64,000 nt of DNA from Anaeromyxobacter diazotrophicus (GTDB lineage: Bacteria; Myxococcota; Myxococcia; Myxococcales; Anaeromyxobacteraceae), in assembly GCF_013340205.1 (NCBI RefSeq), contig NZ_BJTG01000008.1, forward strand, positions 248,001 through 312,000, written 5' to 3'. The notes beneath the pieces were generated by a model. It saw only the letters and a program-made list of their open reading frames with translations, had not been told where the DNA came from and ran no database searches. Each line of letters opens with the position of its first letter. Position 1 is the first letter of the stretch. Of the stretch, positions 25,535 to 34,435 are shown piece after piece. Position numbers and translations under genes: made by a program.

Positions 25535-28438
25535 TCAAGGGCGGCCCCGTTCAGGGCCGAGCGATCGCTGCAGCGCGCGCGCCTCGGCGAGCAGCGGCTC
25601 CCCCTCGTCGGCGCGGCGCCAGAGCGCGAGGAGGCGCGCCAGCGCGCCGCGCGCCGCGTCCTCGTCGCCCAGGCGCAGGCTGGCGCGCGCCAGGACGAGG
25701 AAGCTGCGCGGATAGGCCCAGCTCCGCAGCAGGCGCACCGGGTCGTAGACGGCGTGGAAGCGCCGCACCGCGTCGACGGCCTCGCGGTCGCGGCCCGCGT
25801 CGAGCGCCACCTCGGCCGCGAGGAAGGCCGGGGGGAGCGTGTAGCTCGGCGACCGATCGCGCGGCTCCGCCTCCGCGAGCTCGCGCGCCGCGTCCTCGGG
25901 CCTCCCCGCCCGCCACAGCCGCACGGCGGCGTACATGCGCGCCGGCGGCGAGGACGGATCGAGGCGGCTCGCCAGCCGCTCGGCGAGCGCCGGGAGCCGG
26001 CCGTAGGCGAGGGTGGAGGCGAGGTTGGCGCTCTCGCCGGCGGGATCGAGGTGCTCGGCCTCGCGCGCGAGCGCGGCGGGGTCGCCGCCGGCCAGGTAGC
26101 TCACCCGCAACGAGCGCCCGAGCGCGTGGCCGGGATCCGCCCTGAACCCCGGCGAGCGCAGGAGCTCCAGCCCCTCCCGCCGGCGGCCCTGGGTGCCGAG
26201 CACCGCCGCCAGGTCGAGCCGCGCCCAGGGGTCGTTCGGGGCCAGGGCGAGCTGCCGCCGGAGCTCGCGCTCGGCCTCCTCCAGGCGATCGTCGAAGACG
26301 AGCGCCTTCACCAGGTCCTCCTCCGCGGTCGCGCCGCCCCCGGCCTCCAGCTCGTCCCGGGCGGCGGCGATCGCGCCCGCGCGGTCTCCCGCCCACCCGC
26401 GCGCCTCCGAGAGCGCGTGCAGCACCGCGGGCTGGCGCGGCAGCGCCTGGAGCACCTCGATCCGCCGGCGCAGCTCCTCGCCCCGGCCCAGGTGGCCGAG
26501 CGAGTCGACGAGGTACTCGAGGGCCCAGCCGTGGGCGGGATCGAGGGCGAGCACGCGGTCGAGCCACGGCAGCGCCTCCGAGAAGGCGCCGCGGTCGTGC
26601 AGGAACTCCCCCGCGGTCAGCAGCACCTTGGTCTCGCGCGGGAAGCGGCTCGCCGCGGTGCGGTAGAGGCCGAGGGCGTCCTCGTCCCGCCCGTCGAGGT
26701 GCGCGGCCCAGGCGCGGATGAGGAGCCGCTCCTTCTCCGGCACGCGGTCGAGGTGCTTCACGGCCTCCGCGATCTGGGCCCGCTCCTCCTCGCCCGGCTC
26801 CCGGCCGCCCGGCGGCGCGACCGCCAGCGCGTAGCGCGCGAGCGCGAAGGTCGGATCGACCTCCAGCGCCCGGCGGTAGAGCTCGGCGCACTCGTCCAGG
26901 CTCGCCTGCCCGACGCGCGCCACCCGCTCCGAGCACTGCTCGCCCTCGAAGTAGCGCTGGTAGGCCTCGAGGCTCCCGGTGAGCGCCTGGGCGACCCGCA
27001 CCTCCGAGGCGCGCACGTCCTCGGCGCGCTCGTTGAGCTCGCGCCGCACGCGCGCCGAGATGCGGTCGACCAGCGCGGAGAGCTGCGCCTCGCCGGGCGC
27101 GACCTCGCGCACCTCGAACAGCCGCCGCTCCGCCGCCGGATCCACCGCCTCGAGCGCCAGGGCGTAGCCCGCGCCGTCGCGGGTGAGCCGGCCGAGGAGC
27201 AGCGCCCTCACGCCCGCCGCGCGCGCCACCTCGCGCGCCAGGTCGCCCTGCAGGCGCGCCTCCTCGCGCCCGCGCTGGCGGGCGAGCTCGACCAGCCGGG
27301 CCCGCGTCACGACGTCGAGCGCGCGGGACTGCTCGAGCGAGGTGGCGAGCAGCCCCGCCAGCCCGTCCAGCGCGGGCTGGCCGGTGGCGTTCTCGAGGTC
27401 CGCCACGGCCACCGGGACCGGTCCGACCGGCGCGTGCCAGCGGCGCCACAGGTGCCCGGCGACTGCGCCGGAGAGGATGGCGCAGGCGAGCCCGGCCGCC
27501 AGCGCGAGCCTCCTCCGCACGGCGCGGCGGCGGGCGCCGCCCGGCAGCGCCGCGGCGACCTCCTCCAGGGCGACGAGCAGCGCCGCCCCGTCCGCCGGTC
27601 GGAGCGCCGGGTCCGGCTGGAGCGCCCGCGCGATCACCTCCGCCAGCGGGCGCGGGGTGCCGGCGGGCAGGCGCGGCGCCGCGCCGGGTTCCCGGGGCGG
27701 CGCGCCGCCCACCATGGCGGCGAGGAGCGCGCCCACCGCGTACACGTCCACCGCCGGCCCCTCCGGGCCGCCCCGGCGCTGCTCGGGCGCCATGAAGGCG
27801 GGCGTGCCGGCGGACTTGAGGTCGCGCCCGAGGACGTGGGCGATCCCGAAGTCGAGGAGCTTCACCCCGCCCTCTTCGGTCACGAAGACGTTGCCGGGCT
27901 TGAGGTCGCGGTGGACCACCCGCGCCGCGTGGGCGTGAGCGAGCGCCGCCGCCACCCCGGCCGCGAGCGCCACCGCGCGCTCCGGGGCGAGCGGCCCGCG
28001 CGCGAGCCGCTCGGCCAGCGTCTCGCCGCGGAGCAGCTCCAGCACGAGGTAGGGCCCCGCCTCGCAGCGGCCGGCGTCGTAGAGCGTCACGATGCCGGGG
28101 TGGTTGAGGCGCGCCACCGCCTCGGCCTCCTCGGCCATCCAGGCCGAGGCGGGCGCCCGCGCGCCGGCGCCGGGCCGGAGCGCCTTGAACGCGACCCGCC
28201 GGTGCAGCTCGCGGTCCTCCGCCTCGAAGACCACCCCGAAGCCGCCCTGCCCCACCTCGCGCAGGAGCTCGAAGCGGCCGACCACCGCCCCCGGCACGAG
28301 GAGCCGCTCCCAGCCCTCCTCCTGGACCGGCGGCGCGCGGGCGAGCTCCTGGAGCAGCGCGGAGAGCGCCCCCTCGTGGCAGCGCGTGCGGCCGTCGTCC
28401 GCCGCGCCCGCGGGCGCCGGTCCCGGCGCCGCCGTCAC
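25535..28438 (-). CDS. Membrane serine/threonine protein kinase with TPR repeats
   Basis: A 967-residue kinase. The catalytic domain has GQGGFG (63-68), VAFK with the ATP-binding Lys85, HRDLKPGN (176-183), DFG (196-198) and APE (217-219), so it appears active. A membrane span follows near residue 355 (LALAAGLACAILSGAVAGHL). The extracytoplasmic half carries a domain starting VPVAVADLENATGQP and then many TPR helices. GTG 28438 overlaps the stop of the sigma factor gene (GTGA). Probably an envelope-sensing kinase working with that sigma factor. Confidence 0.93.
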   Translation of the reverse strand: MTAAPGPAPAGAADDGRTRCHEGALSALLQELARAPPVQEEGWERLLVPGAVVGRFELLREVGQGGFGVVFEAEDRELHRRVAFKALRPGAGARAPASAWMAEEAEAVARLNHPGIVTLYDAGRCEAGPYLVLELLRGETLAERLARGPLAPERAVALAAGVAAALAHAHAARVVHRDLKPGNVFVTEEGGVKLLDFGIAHVLGRDLKSAGTPAFMAPEQRRGGPEGPAVDVYAVGALLAAMVGGAPPREPGAAPRLPAGTPRPLAEVIARALQPDPALRPADGAALLVALEEVAAALPGGARRRAVRRRLALAAGLACAILSGAVAGHLWRRWHAPVGPVPVAVADLENATGQPALDGLAGLLATSLEQSRALDVVTRARLVELARQRGREEARLQGDLAREVARAAGVRALLLGRLTRDGAGYALALEAVDPAAERRLFEVREVAPGEAQLSALVDRISARVRRELNERAEDVRASEVRVAQALTGSLEAYQRYFEGEQCSERVARVGQASLDECAELYRRALEVDPTFALARYALAVAPPGGREPGEEERAQIAEAVKHLDRVPEKERLLIRAWAAHLDGRDEDALGLYRTAASRFPRETKVLLTAGEFLHDRGAFSEALPWLDRVLALDPAHGWALEYLVDSLGHLGRGEELRRRIEVLQALPRQPAVLHALSEARGWAGDRAGAIAAARDELEAGGGATAEEDLVKALVFDDRLEEAERELRRQLALAPNDPWARLDLAAVLGTQGRRREGLELLRSPGFRADPGHALGRSLRVSYLAGGDPAALAREAEHLDPAGESANLASTLAYGRLPALAERLASRLDPSSPPARMYAAVRLWRAGRPEDAARELAEAEPRDRSPSYTLPPAFLAAEVALDAGRDREAVDAVRRFHAVYDPVRLLRSWAYPRSFLVLARASLRLGDEDAARGALARLLALWRRADEGEPLLAEARALQRSLGPERGRP

Positions 28439-29007
28439 GGCACGAGGCCCTCCTCGCGCGCCGCGTCGGCGAGCTTCGCCTTGAGGCGCTCGAAGCGCTT
28501 GCGCAGCGCCGCCTCGTCGGGCCGCGCCGGCGCGTCGCTCGCCAGCACGTCGGCCACCTCGGACCAGGAGAGCCGCCGGTCGAGCCGGAGCGTGAGCAGG
28601 GTCTGCTCCTCGGGGTCGAGGGTCGCGCGCAGCCGCTCGAGCGCGACCGCCTGCCGTTCGCGCTCCACCGCGGTGGTGGCGAAGATGCGCCCGGCGAGCT
28701 GCGACGCGAGCGTCGAGCCGAGGCGCTCGCCGCGGCGGTGGCGCGGCTCGCGCCGGAGCGACACGGCGCAGCGCCAGGCGATGCCGTAGCACCACGTGCG
28801 CACGGTCGAGTCGCCGCGGAACCCCGGCAGGCCGCGCCACACCGACTCGGCGAAGTGCGAGAACGCGTCGCCGGCCTCGCCCTCGTCGCGCAGGACCGCG
28901 CGCAGGTAGCCGAGCACCTCCGGCCCGAGCGCCTCCAGCACCCGCGTGGCGGCCTCGTCGCGCTGCCCGCGCGCGAGGAGCTCCGTCACCTGCGCGTCGA
29001 GGGACAT
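28435..29007 (-). CDS. Sigma-70 family (ECF-like) RNA polymerase sigma factor
   Basis: A 190-residue sigma factor with region 2 (DAFSHFAESVWRGLPGFRGD, then VRTWCYGIAWRCA) and region 4 (LSWSEVADVL and a helix with RKRFERLKAK). There is no separate anti-sigma gene; the overlapping downstream gene is a membrane Ser/Thr kinase, a pairing common in myxobacteria and planctomycetes in which the kinase may regulate the sigma factor. The start is at ATG 29007. Confidence 0.9.
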   Translation of the reverse strand: MSLDAQVTELLARGQRDEAATRVLEALGPEVLGYLRAVLRDEGEAGDAFSHFAESVWRGLPGFRGDSTVRTWCYGIAWRCAVSLRREPRHRRGERLGSTLASQLAGRIFATTAVERERQAVALERLRATLDPEEQTLLTLRLDRRLSWSEVADVLASDAPARPDEAALRKRFERLKAKLADAAREEGLVP

Positions 29008-29108
29008 GCCGTCGATGGTATGCGGCCCGGCGGCGGGTGTGCCGGTCCTCCCCGGGTCTCGGGTGGGGTCACCCGGACGTTGGGCCAGGGCGCCCTGGCG
29101 CCGGCGCG

Positions 29109-29642
29109 CTAGGCGGTCCGGGGCTGCAGCCGGAGGGCGAACGCCGCGAGGGCGCGCGCGAAGAGGCCCGGGTGCTCGACGATGCGGCCCCGGCGGTAGA
29201 GCAGCACCGGCACGTGCACGTCCTGCAGCCGCGCCAGCGGCGCGGGCGCCGCCAGCACGAGCCCGGCCACCAGGCCAGGCCGGGCGACCGCGAGCTCGAC
29301 CGCCACCCGCCCGCTCGCCCCCTGCCCCACGACGGCGGCGCGCCCGACCTCGAGCGCCTCCAGCGCCGCGGCGGCGACCTCGACGAGCTGCGCGTCGCGC
29401 GCCTCGGCGCGCTCCGGGTCGGGCGCGGCGAGCTCGAGCGCCACCGCCCGGAACCGGCCGGAGAGCGCCTCCAGCAGGGGTCGGAAGGCTCCCGCGCCAC
29501 CGGGCGCGCTCGCCAGCACCACCACCGCGGGGCCTTCGTCGCCGAGCTCGAGCGCCCGCGCCTGCCCCGGGCCGGCGGCAAGCGCGGTGACCCGCAGCCC
29601 GCCGGCGCGGACCGGCTCGCGACCGCCGCGGGGCGCGCCCAC
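29109..29642 (-). CDS. Alpha/beta hydrolase-fold protein, shortened and probably missing the catalytic acid
   Basis: A 177-residue alpha/beta hydrolase. The nucleophile elbow is GQGAS and VVVLASAPGG gives the oxyanion strand. The segment between the VPVLLY strand and the C-terminal EHPGLFARAL is only about eight residues, whereas complete hydrolases have a GxxD-containing loop of some 30 residues there, so the catalytic Asp region appears deleted. The GTG start is one base after the helicase stop, so it is translated with the helicase. Activity is doubtful. Confidence 0.78.
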   Translation of the reverse strand: MGAPRGGREPVRAGGLRVTALAAGPGQARALELGDEGPAVVVLASAPGGAGAFRPLLEALSGRFRAVALELAAPDPERAEARDAQLVEVAAAALEALEVGRAAVVGQGASGRVAVELAVARPGLVAGLVLAAPAPLARLQDVHVPVLLYRRGRIVEHPGLFARALAAFALRLQPRTA

Positions 29643-29643
29643 C

Positions 29644-32013
29644 TCACGCCCTCCGCAGGTAGCGGGCGACGACGCGCTTCTCGCCCCGGTCGTAGAAGGC
29701 GACGGTGACCTTGGCCTCGGGCCCGGGTCCCTCGCAGGCGCGCACCACCCCCTCGCCCAGCGAGGCGTGCACGACGCGGTCGCCGGGGGCGAGCCCGCGC
29801 TGCTCGTCGGCGTCGTACTCCACGTGCGGCTCGCCGCGGGGCGGCGCGAGCCGGCCCCGCTCCCCGGCCCGCGGCGCGGATGGCGGAGCGGGGGCGCTGA
29901 ACCCGTCCTCGCCGTCGAGCTCGATCACCGGCTCGCCCTCGAGCGCGCCCGGCAGCCGGCGGATGCGCGGCGGCGCGGCGCGCACCGGGGCGGGCGCCGG
30001 CGCGGCGAGGGTAGGCAGCCCGAACAGCTCGGGCGGCAGATCGCCCAGGAAGCGCGACGGCTCCTGCTGGTGGAAGGTCGGCCCGGACTCCCCGTAGGTC
30101 ATGCGCCGCCGCGCCAGGCTGAGCGTGAGCAGGCGCCGGGCGCGCGTCATGCCGACGTAGCAGAGCCGCCGCTCCTCGTCGTCGTCGGCGAGCGAGGCGT
30201 CGGCCGACTCGGGGCGGCGCCAGGGCCGGCGATAGGGGAGCACCCCCTCCTCGAGGCCGGTGAGCACCACCGCGTCGAACTCGAGCCCCTTGGCCGCGTG
30301 GAGGGTCATGAGCGCCACCCGCCCCTCCGGCGTGGGCGCGTCGGCGTCGCCGAGGAGCGCGATCTGCTCCAGGAAGCGCGCCAGCGGCGGGGGCGTGGGC
30401 TCGTCCGCGTCCTCCGCGCCGCGCGCCTCGGGGCGCCCGGCCTGCGCCTCGTCGAACTCGCGCGCGGCGGCGAGGAGCTCCATGAGGTTCTCGGCGCGCT
30501 CGACCGCCTCGTCGGTGCCCTCCTCCTTGAGCCGGTCGATCATCGCGCTGCGGGTCAGCACCTCCTGCACCGCCAGCCCGGCGTCGAGCTCCCCGACGCG
30601 CTCGTGCAGCCCCGCCACCAGCGCGCGGAACTCGCCCAGCGCCTTGCGGGCCCGCGGCGTGAGCTCCGGGATCCCGTCCACCTCGGCCAGCGCGTCGAAG
30701 AGCGCCTGCCCCCGATCCTGCGCGAAGGCGGCGAGCCGCTCCACCGACCTCTCGCCCACCCCGCGGGCGGGGCGGTTCACGACGCGCAGGAGGTCGAGGT
30801 CGGAGCGGGGCGTGAGCGCCAGGCGGAGGTAGGCGGCGGCGTCCTTCACCTCCGCCCGCTCGTAGAAGCTCGTCCCGCGCACGACCACGTAGGGGATGCG
30901 CCGCGCCCGCAGCGCCGCCTCGACCGGCCGCGACTGGGCGTTCGTGCGGTAGAGCACCGCCACCGCGTCCCAGGCCGCGCCCTGCGCGTGCGCCACCTCG
31001 ACCGCCCGCGCGATGCGCTCCGCCTCGTCGTGCTCGTCCTGCCCCACGACGAGCGCCAGCGGCGCGCCGCCCTCCTGGGCCGTCCACAGCTTCTTGTCGC
31101 GGCGCCGGTGCGCCTTGGCGATGACCGCGTGCGCGGCGTCGAGGATGGGGCGGGTGGAGCGGTAGTTCTGCTCCAGCTTCACCACCCGCGCCCCCTCGTA
31201 CTCGCGGTCGAAGTCGAGGATGTTCGACACGTCGGCGCCGCGCCAGCGGTAGATGGCCTGGTCGTCGTCGCCCACCACGCACACGTTGCGCTTCGGGCCG
31301 AGCAGGAGCCGCACCAGCCGGACCTGGGCGTGGTTCGTGTCCTGGAACTCGTCGACGAGCACGTGGCGGAAGCGCCCCGCCCAGCGCGCCCGCACTCCCG
31401 CGTCCTCCTCCAGGAGGTGGAGCGGGCGCATGAGGAGGTCGCCGAAGTCGGCCGCGCCGGCGCGCTTCAGCGCCTGCTCGTAGCGCGCGTAGACGGTCCG
31501 CGCGGCCTGGCGCTCCACGTCGAGGTCGCCCACCCGCACCTCGCCCGGGCGGAGCGCGTCGTTCTTCCAGCGGTCGAGGCAGGAGAGGACGTCGCGGGCC
31601 GTCACCGGCTCGCCCTCGGGCAGCTTCAGCTCGCCCATGAGCTGCTTCACCAGCCGGAGCTGATCGTCGGTGTCGTAGATGGGGAAGGAGGGGTCGAGCC
31701 CGGCGGCGGCCGCCTCACGCCGCAGGAAGCGCGCGCCGAAGGCGTGGAAGGTGGAGACCCAGAGCTGGCCGGCGGACGGTCCGAGCAGGGACTCGAGCCG
31801 CTCCCGCATCTCGCCCGCGGCCTTGTTGGTGAAGGTCACGCACAGCACGTGCCACGGCATGACGCCCTGGCGGAGGACGAGCTGCGCCACCCGGTGGACG
31901 ATGACGCGCGTCTTGCCCGAGCCGGCCCCGGCCAGGACGAGCAGCGGCCCCTCGCCGTGCAGCACCGCCTCGCGCTGGGCGTCGTTGAGGCTGTCGAGGA
32001 TGGGGTCGGGCAC
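29644..32013 (-). CDS. pcrA: ATP-dependent DNA helicase, UvrD/PcrA family
   Basis: A 789-residue superfamily 1A helicase for repair and replication. Walker A GAGSGKT is at 29-35, VDEFQDTNHAQ gives motif II at about 220-230, DDQAIYRWRGAD motif III, QNYRST motif IV, TLHAAKGLEF motif V and VGMTRAR motif VI. The last 55 residues (GDRVVHASLGEGVV) are the PcrA-type C-terminal tudor-like domain. The GTG start at 32013 (VPDPILDSLN) is taken because frames upstream are unrelated and the region divergent to RNase J begins there. Coupled to the hydrolase downstream. Confidence 0.95.
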   Translation of the reverse strand: MPDPILDSLNDAQREAVLHGEGPLLVLAGAGSGKTRVIVHRVAQLVLRQGVMPWHVLCVTFTNKAAGEMRERLESLLGPSAGQLWVSTFHAFGARFLRREAAAAGLDPSFPIYDTDDQLRLVKQLMGELKLPEGEPVTARDVLSCLDRWKNDALRPGEVRVGDLDVERQAARTVYARYEQALKRAGAADFGDLLMRPLHLLEEDAGVRARWAGRFRHVLVDEFQDTNHAQVRLVRLLLGPKRNVCVVGDDDQAIYRWRGADVSNILDFDREYEGARVVKLEQNYRSTRPILDAAHAVIAKAHRRRDKKLWTAQEGGAPLALVVGQDEHDEAERIARAVEVAHAQGAAWDAVAVLYRTNAQSRPVEAALRARRIPYVVVRGTSFYERAEVKDAAAYLRLALTPRSDLDLLRVVNRPARGVGERSVERLAAFAQDRGQALFDALAEVDGIPELTPRARKALGEFRALVAGLHERVGELDAGLAVQEVLTRSAMIDRLKEEGTDEAVERAENLMELLAAAREFDEAQAGRPEARGAEDADEPTPPPLARFLEQIALLGDADAPTPEGRVALMTLHAAKGLEFDAVVLTGLEEGVLPYRRPWRRPESADASLADDDEERRLCYVGMTRARRLLTLSLARRRMTYGESGPTFHQQEPSRFLGDLPPELFGLPTLAAPAPAPVRAAPPRIRRLPGALEGEPVIELDGEDGFSAPAPPSAPRAGERGRLAPPRGEPHVEYDADEQRGLAPGDRVVHASLGEGVVRACEGPGPEAKVTVAFYDRGEKRVVARYLRRA

Positions 32014-32121
32014 GGAGGGGGCGTCGGATCGCGGCGGCGGGGGAGGCGCCCCCGCCCTAGAACCAGGTCTCCACCTTTTAACCCAGGCCCGGCGAACGGG
32101 CTGGGAGATACTCGACCGATC

Positions 32122-33771
32122 GTGGCACCGTCCGTCCGCATCGTCGCCCTGGGAGGGCTCGGGGAGATCGGCATGAACTGCCTCGCGGTCGAGTGCGACG
32201 GGCGGATCGCCGTCGTCGACTGCGGGGTCATGTTCCCGAACGAGGCGATCGGCGTCGACGTCATCGTCCCCGATCTGTCCTGGCTGGTCGCGCGGAAGGA
32301 GCAGGTGGGCGCGATCTACGTCACCCACGGGCACGAGGACCACATCGGCGCGCTGCCCCAGCTCCTCGCGGCGGTGAAGGCGCCGGTCCACGTGCCGCGC
32401 TTCGCGCGGGCGCTCCTGGAGGGCCGGCTGCGCGAGGCGGGCGTCCAGGCCGACCTGCGCGAGGTCCGGCCGGGCGAGGTGCGCGGCGCCGGCGACGGCG
32501 CGCCGCTCTCGGCCGAGTTCGTGGCGGTGACGCACTCCATCCCGGACGCCTGCGCGCTCGCGCTGCGGACGCCGCAGGGGCTGCTCTTCCACACCGGCGA
32601 CTTCAAGATCGACGAGGCGCCGGTCGGCGGCCGAGGCTTCGACCTGGCGCGGGTCGAGGCGCTCGGGCGCGAGGGGGTGCGGCTGCTCCTCTCCGACTCG
32701 ACCAACTCCGAGCGGCCGGGGAGCTCGCTCTCCGAGTCCGAGGTGGGCGCCGCCCTCGACCACGCCTTCGAGCGCTCGCGCGGGCGCATCTTCGTGGCCT
32801 GCTTCGCCTCCAACATCCACCGCATCCAGCAGGTGGCCGACGCGGCGCGGGGGCTCGGGCGGCGGCTGGCGCTGCTCGGCCGCTCGATGGAGCAGAACGT
32901 CCGGCTCGCGAGCGAGCTCGGCTACCTGAAGCTCGCCGGGTGGCAGCTCTGCTCGCTGGAGGAGGCGCGCGAGCTCCCGCCGCGCGAGCTGTGCGTCCTC
33001 ACCACCGGCACCCAGGGCGAGCCGCGCAGCGCGCTGGCGCGCCTGTCGCGCGGGGAGCACCCGAGCCTCGAGGTGCAGCCGGGCGACCTGGTCGTGCTCT
33101 CGTCGCGCTACATCCCGGGGAACGAGATCGCGATCGGCGAGGTGATGAACGCGCTCGCCCGGCTCGGCGCCGAGGTGGCCTACGAGGAGGTGCGGCCGCT
33201 CCACGTCTCCGGCCACGCCCAGGAGGGCGAGCAGCGGCGGCTCATGCAGCTCACCCGGCCCGAGCGCTTCGTCCCCATCCACGGCGAGTTTCGGCACCTC
33301 GCCCGCCACGCCCAGCACGCCTCGGCCGAGGGGGTCCAGCACCGGCACCTGCTCGTCGACGGCGAGGTGCTGGAGCTCTCCGACGGCGGGGCGCGGGTGC
33401 TCGACGAGCGCGCGCCGGTGGGCCGCGTCTACGCCGACCGGGACGCCCTCGGCGCCGCCGTCGAGGAGGCGGTCATCGGCGACCGGCGCCAGCTCGCCGA
33501 GGCGGGGCTGTGCGCGGTGGTGGTGTGCGTGGACCGGGCGAGCCGGGCGGTGGTGCGCGGCCCCGAGATCCTGGCCCGCGGCGTGGCCGGGCTGTCGAGC
33601 GGGGGCACCGCGCTGCGCGGCGAGGTGCTGCGCGCGCTGGAGGAGCTGCCGCCCGCCGTTCGGCAGGATCGCGCCGCGCTCGAGGAGGCGCTGCGCCTGG
33701 CGGTGCGGCGCTGGTTCCGGCGCGAGGGCGGCCGCAAGCCCGAGGTGCTGCCCATCGTGCTCGAGTTGTGA
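32122..33771 (+). CDS. rnj: Ribonuclease J
   Basis: A 549-residue metallo-beta-lactamase/beta-CASP nuclease for mRNA decay and rRNA processing. The zinc motif HGHEDH is at 69-74, TGDFKIDEAP and LLSDSTNSE follow, and the beta-CASP motif is VSGHAQEGE with PIHGEFRHL. The C-terminal domain is present. The GTG start at 32122 is used because the frame upstream is not conserved-like. It is divergent from the pcrA-like gene and followed 12 bases later by yajQ, so an operon is likely. Confidence 0.95.
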   Translation: MAPSVRIVALGGLGEIGMNCLAVECDGRIAVVDCGVMFPNEAIGVDVIVPDLSWLVARKEQVGAIYVTHGHEDHIGALPQLLAAVKAPVHVPRFARALLEGRLREAGVQADLREVRPGEVRGAGDGAPLSAEFVAVTHSIPDACALALRTPQGLLFHTGDFKIDEAPVGGRGFDLARVEALGREGVRLLLSDSTNSERPGSSLSESEVGAALDHAFERSRGRIFVACFASNIHRIQQVADAARGLGRRLALLGRSMEQNVRLASELGYLKLAGWQLCSLEEARELPPRELCVLTTGTQGEPRSALARLSRGEHPSLEVQPGDLVVLSSRYIPGNEIAIGEVMNALARLGAEVAYEEVRPLHVSGHAQEGEQRRLMQLTRPERFVPIHGEFRHLARHAQHASAEGVQHRHLLVDGEVLELSDGGARVLDERAPVGRVYADRDALGAAVEEAVIGDRRQLAEAGLCAVVVCVDRASRAVVRGPEILARGVAGLSSGGTALRGEVLRALEELPPAVRQDRAALEEALRLAVRRWFRREGGRKPEVLPIVLEL

Positions 33772-33783
33772 GAGGAGAGGGAC

Positions 33784-34272
33784 ATGCCCAGCTTCGACAT
33801 CGTCTCCGAGCTCGACCTCATGGAGGTCGAGAACGGCTTCAACCAGGCACGCAAGGAGCTCGCGCAGCGCTTCGACTTCAAGGGGACCGCCACCGACCTC
33901 GAGCGGCAGCAGGACGGGTCGATCCTCCTGAAGGCGAACAGCGAGGGGCGCGCCGAGGCCGCCTACGGCGTGCTCCTCGAGAAGCTCGCCAAGCGCGGGG
34001 TGCCGCTCGAGGGGCTCGACCCGCAGAAGCTCGAGCCGGCGGCGGGCGGGCACGTGCGGCAGCTCTTGAAGCTCAAGAAGGGCATCAAGCAGGAGGACGC
34101 GAAGAAGATCGTCCTGCGGGTGAAGGAGTCCGGCCTGAAGGTGCAGGCGGCCATCCAGGGCGAGGCGGTGCGCATCACCGGCAAGAAGCGGGACGATCTG
34201 CAGGCGGTGATGCAGCTCGTCCGCGGCGCGGGGCTCGGCATCCCGATCGCGTTCCAGAACTTCAGGGATTGA
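33784..34272 (+). CDS. yajQ: YajQ family nucleotide-binding protein
   Basis: A 162-residue YajQ/DUF520 protein (MPSFDIVSELDLMEVENGFN, RFDFKGT, ending IPIAFQNFRD), full length for the family. Some YajQ proteins bind cyclic-di-GMP and affect transcription or virulence. AGAGGAGAGG precedes ATG 33784 closely. It follows RNase J by 12 bases. Confidence 0.96.
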   Translation: MPSFDIVSELDLMEVENGFNQARKELAQRFDFKGTATDLERQQDGSILLKANSEGRAEAAYGVLLEKLAKRGVPLEGLDPQKLEPAAGGHVRQLLKLKKGIKQEDAKKIVLRVKESGLKVQAAIQGEAVRITGKKRDDLQAVMQLVRGAGLGIPIAFQNFRD

Positions 34273-34435
34273 CCTCGCGACGCGTCCGCCCCCGGTCTCC
34301 GCGCCTCCGGCGCTCTCGGATGCCCGGCGCGTCCCGATCGGGCACGCCGACCTCCGCCCACCCGCGCGTCTAGCCGCGGACAGGCCGGTCCTGCCATCAT
34401 CGCCCCTCACCGCGAGGAGCGCCGATGGGATCGAC

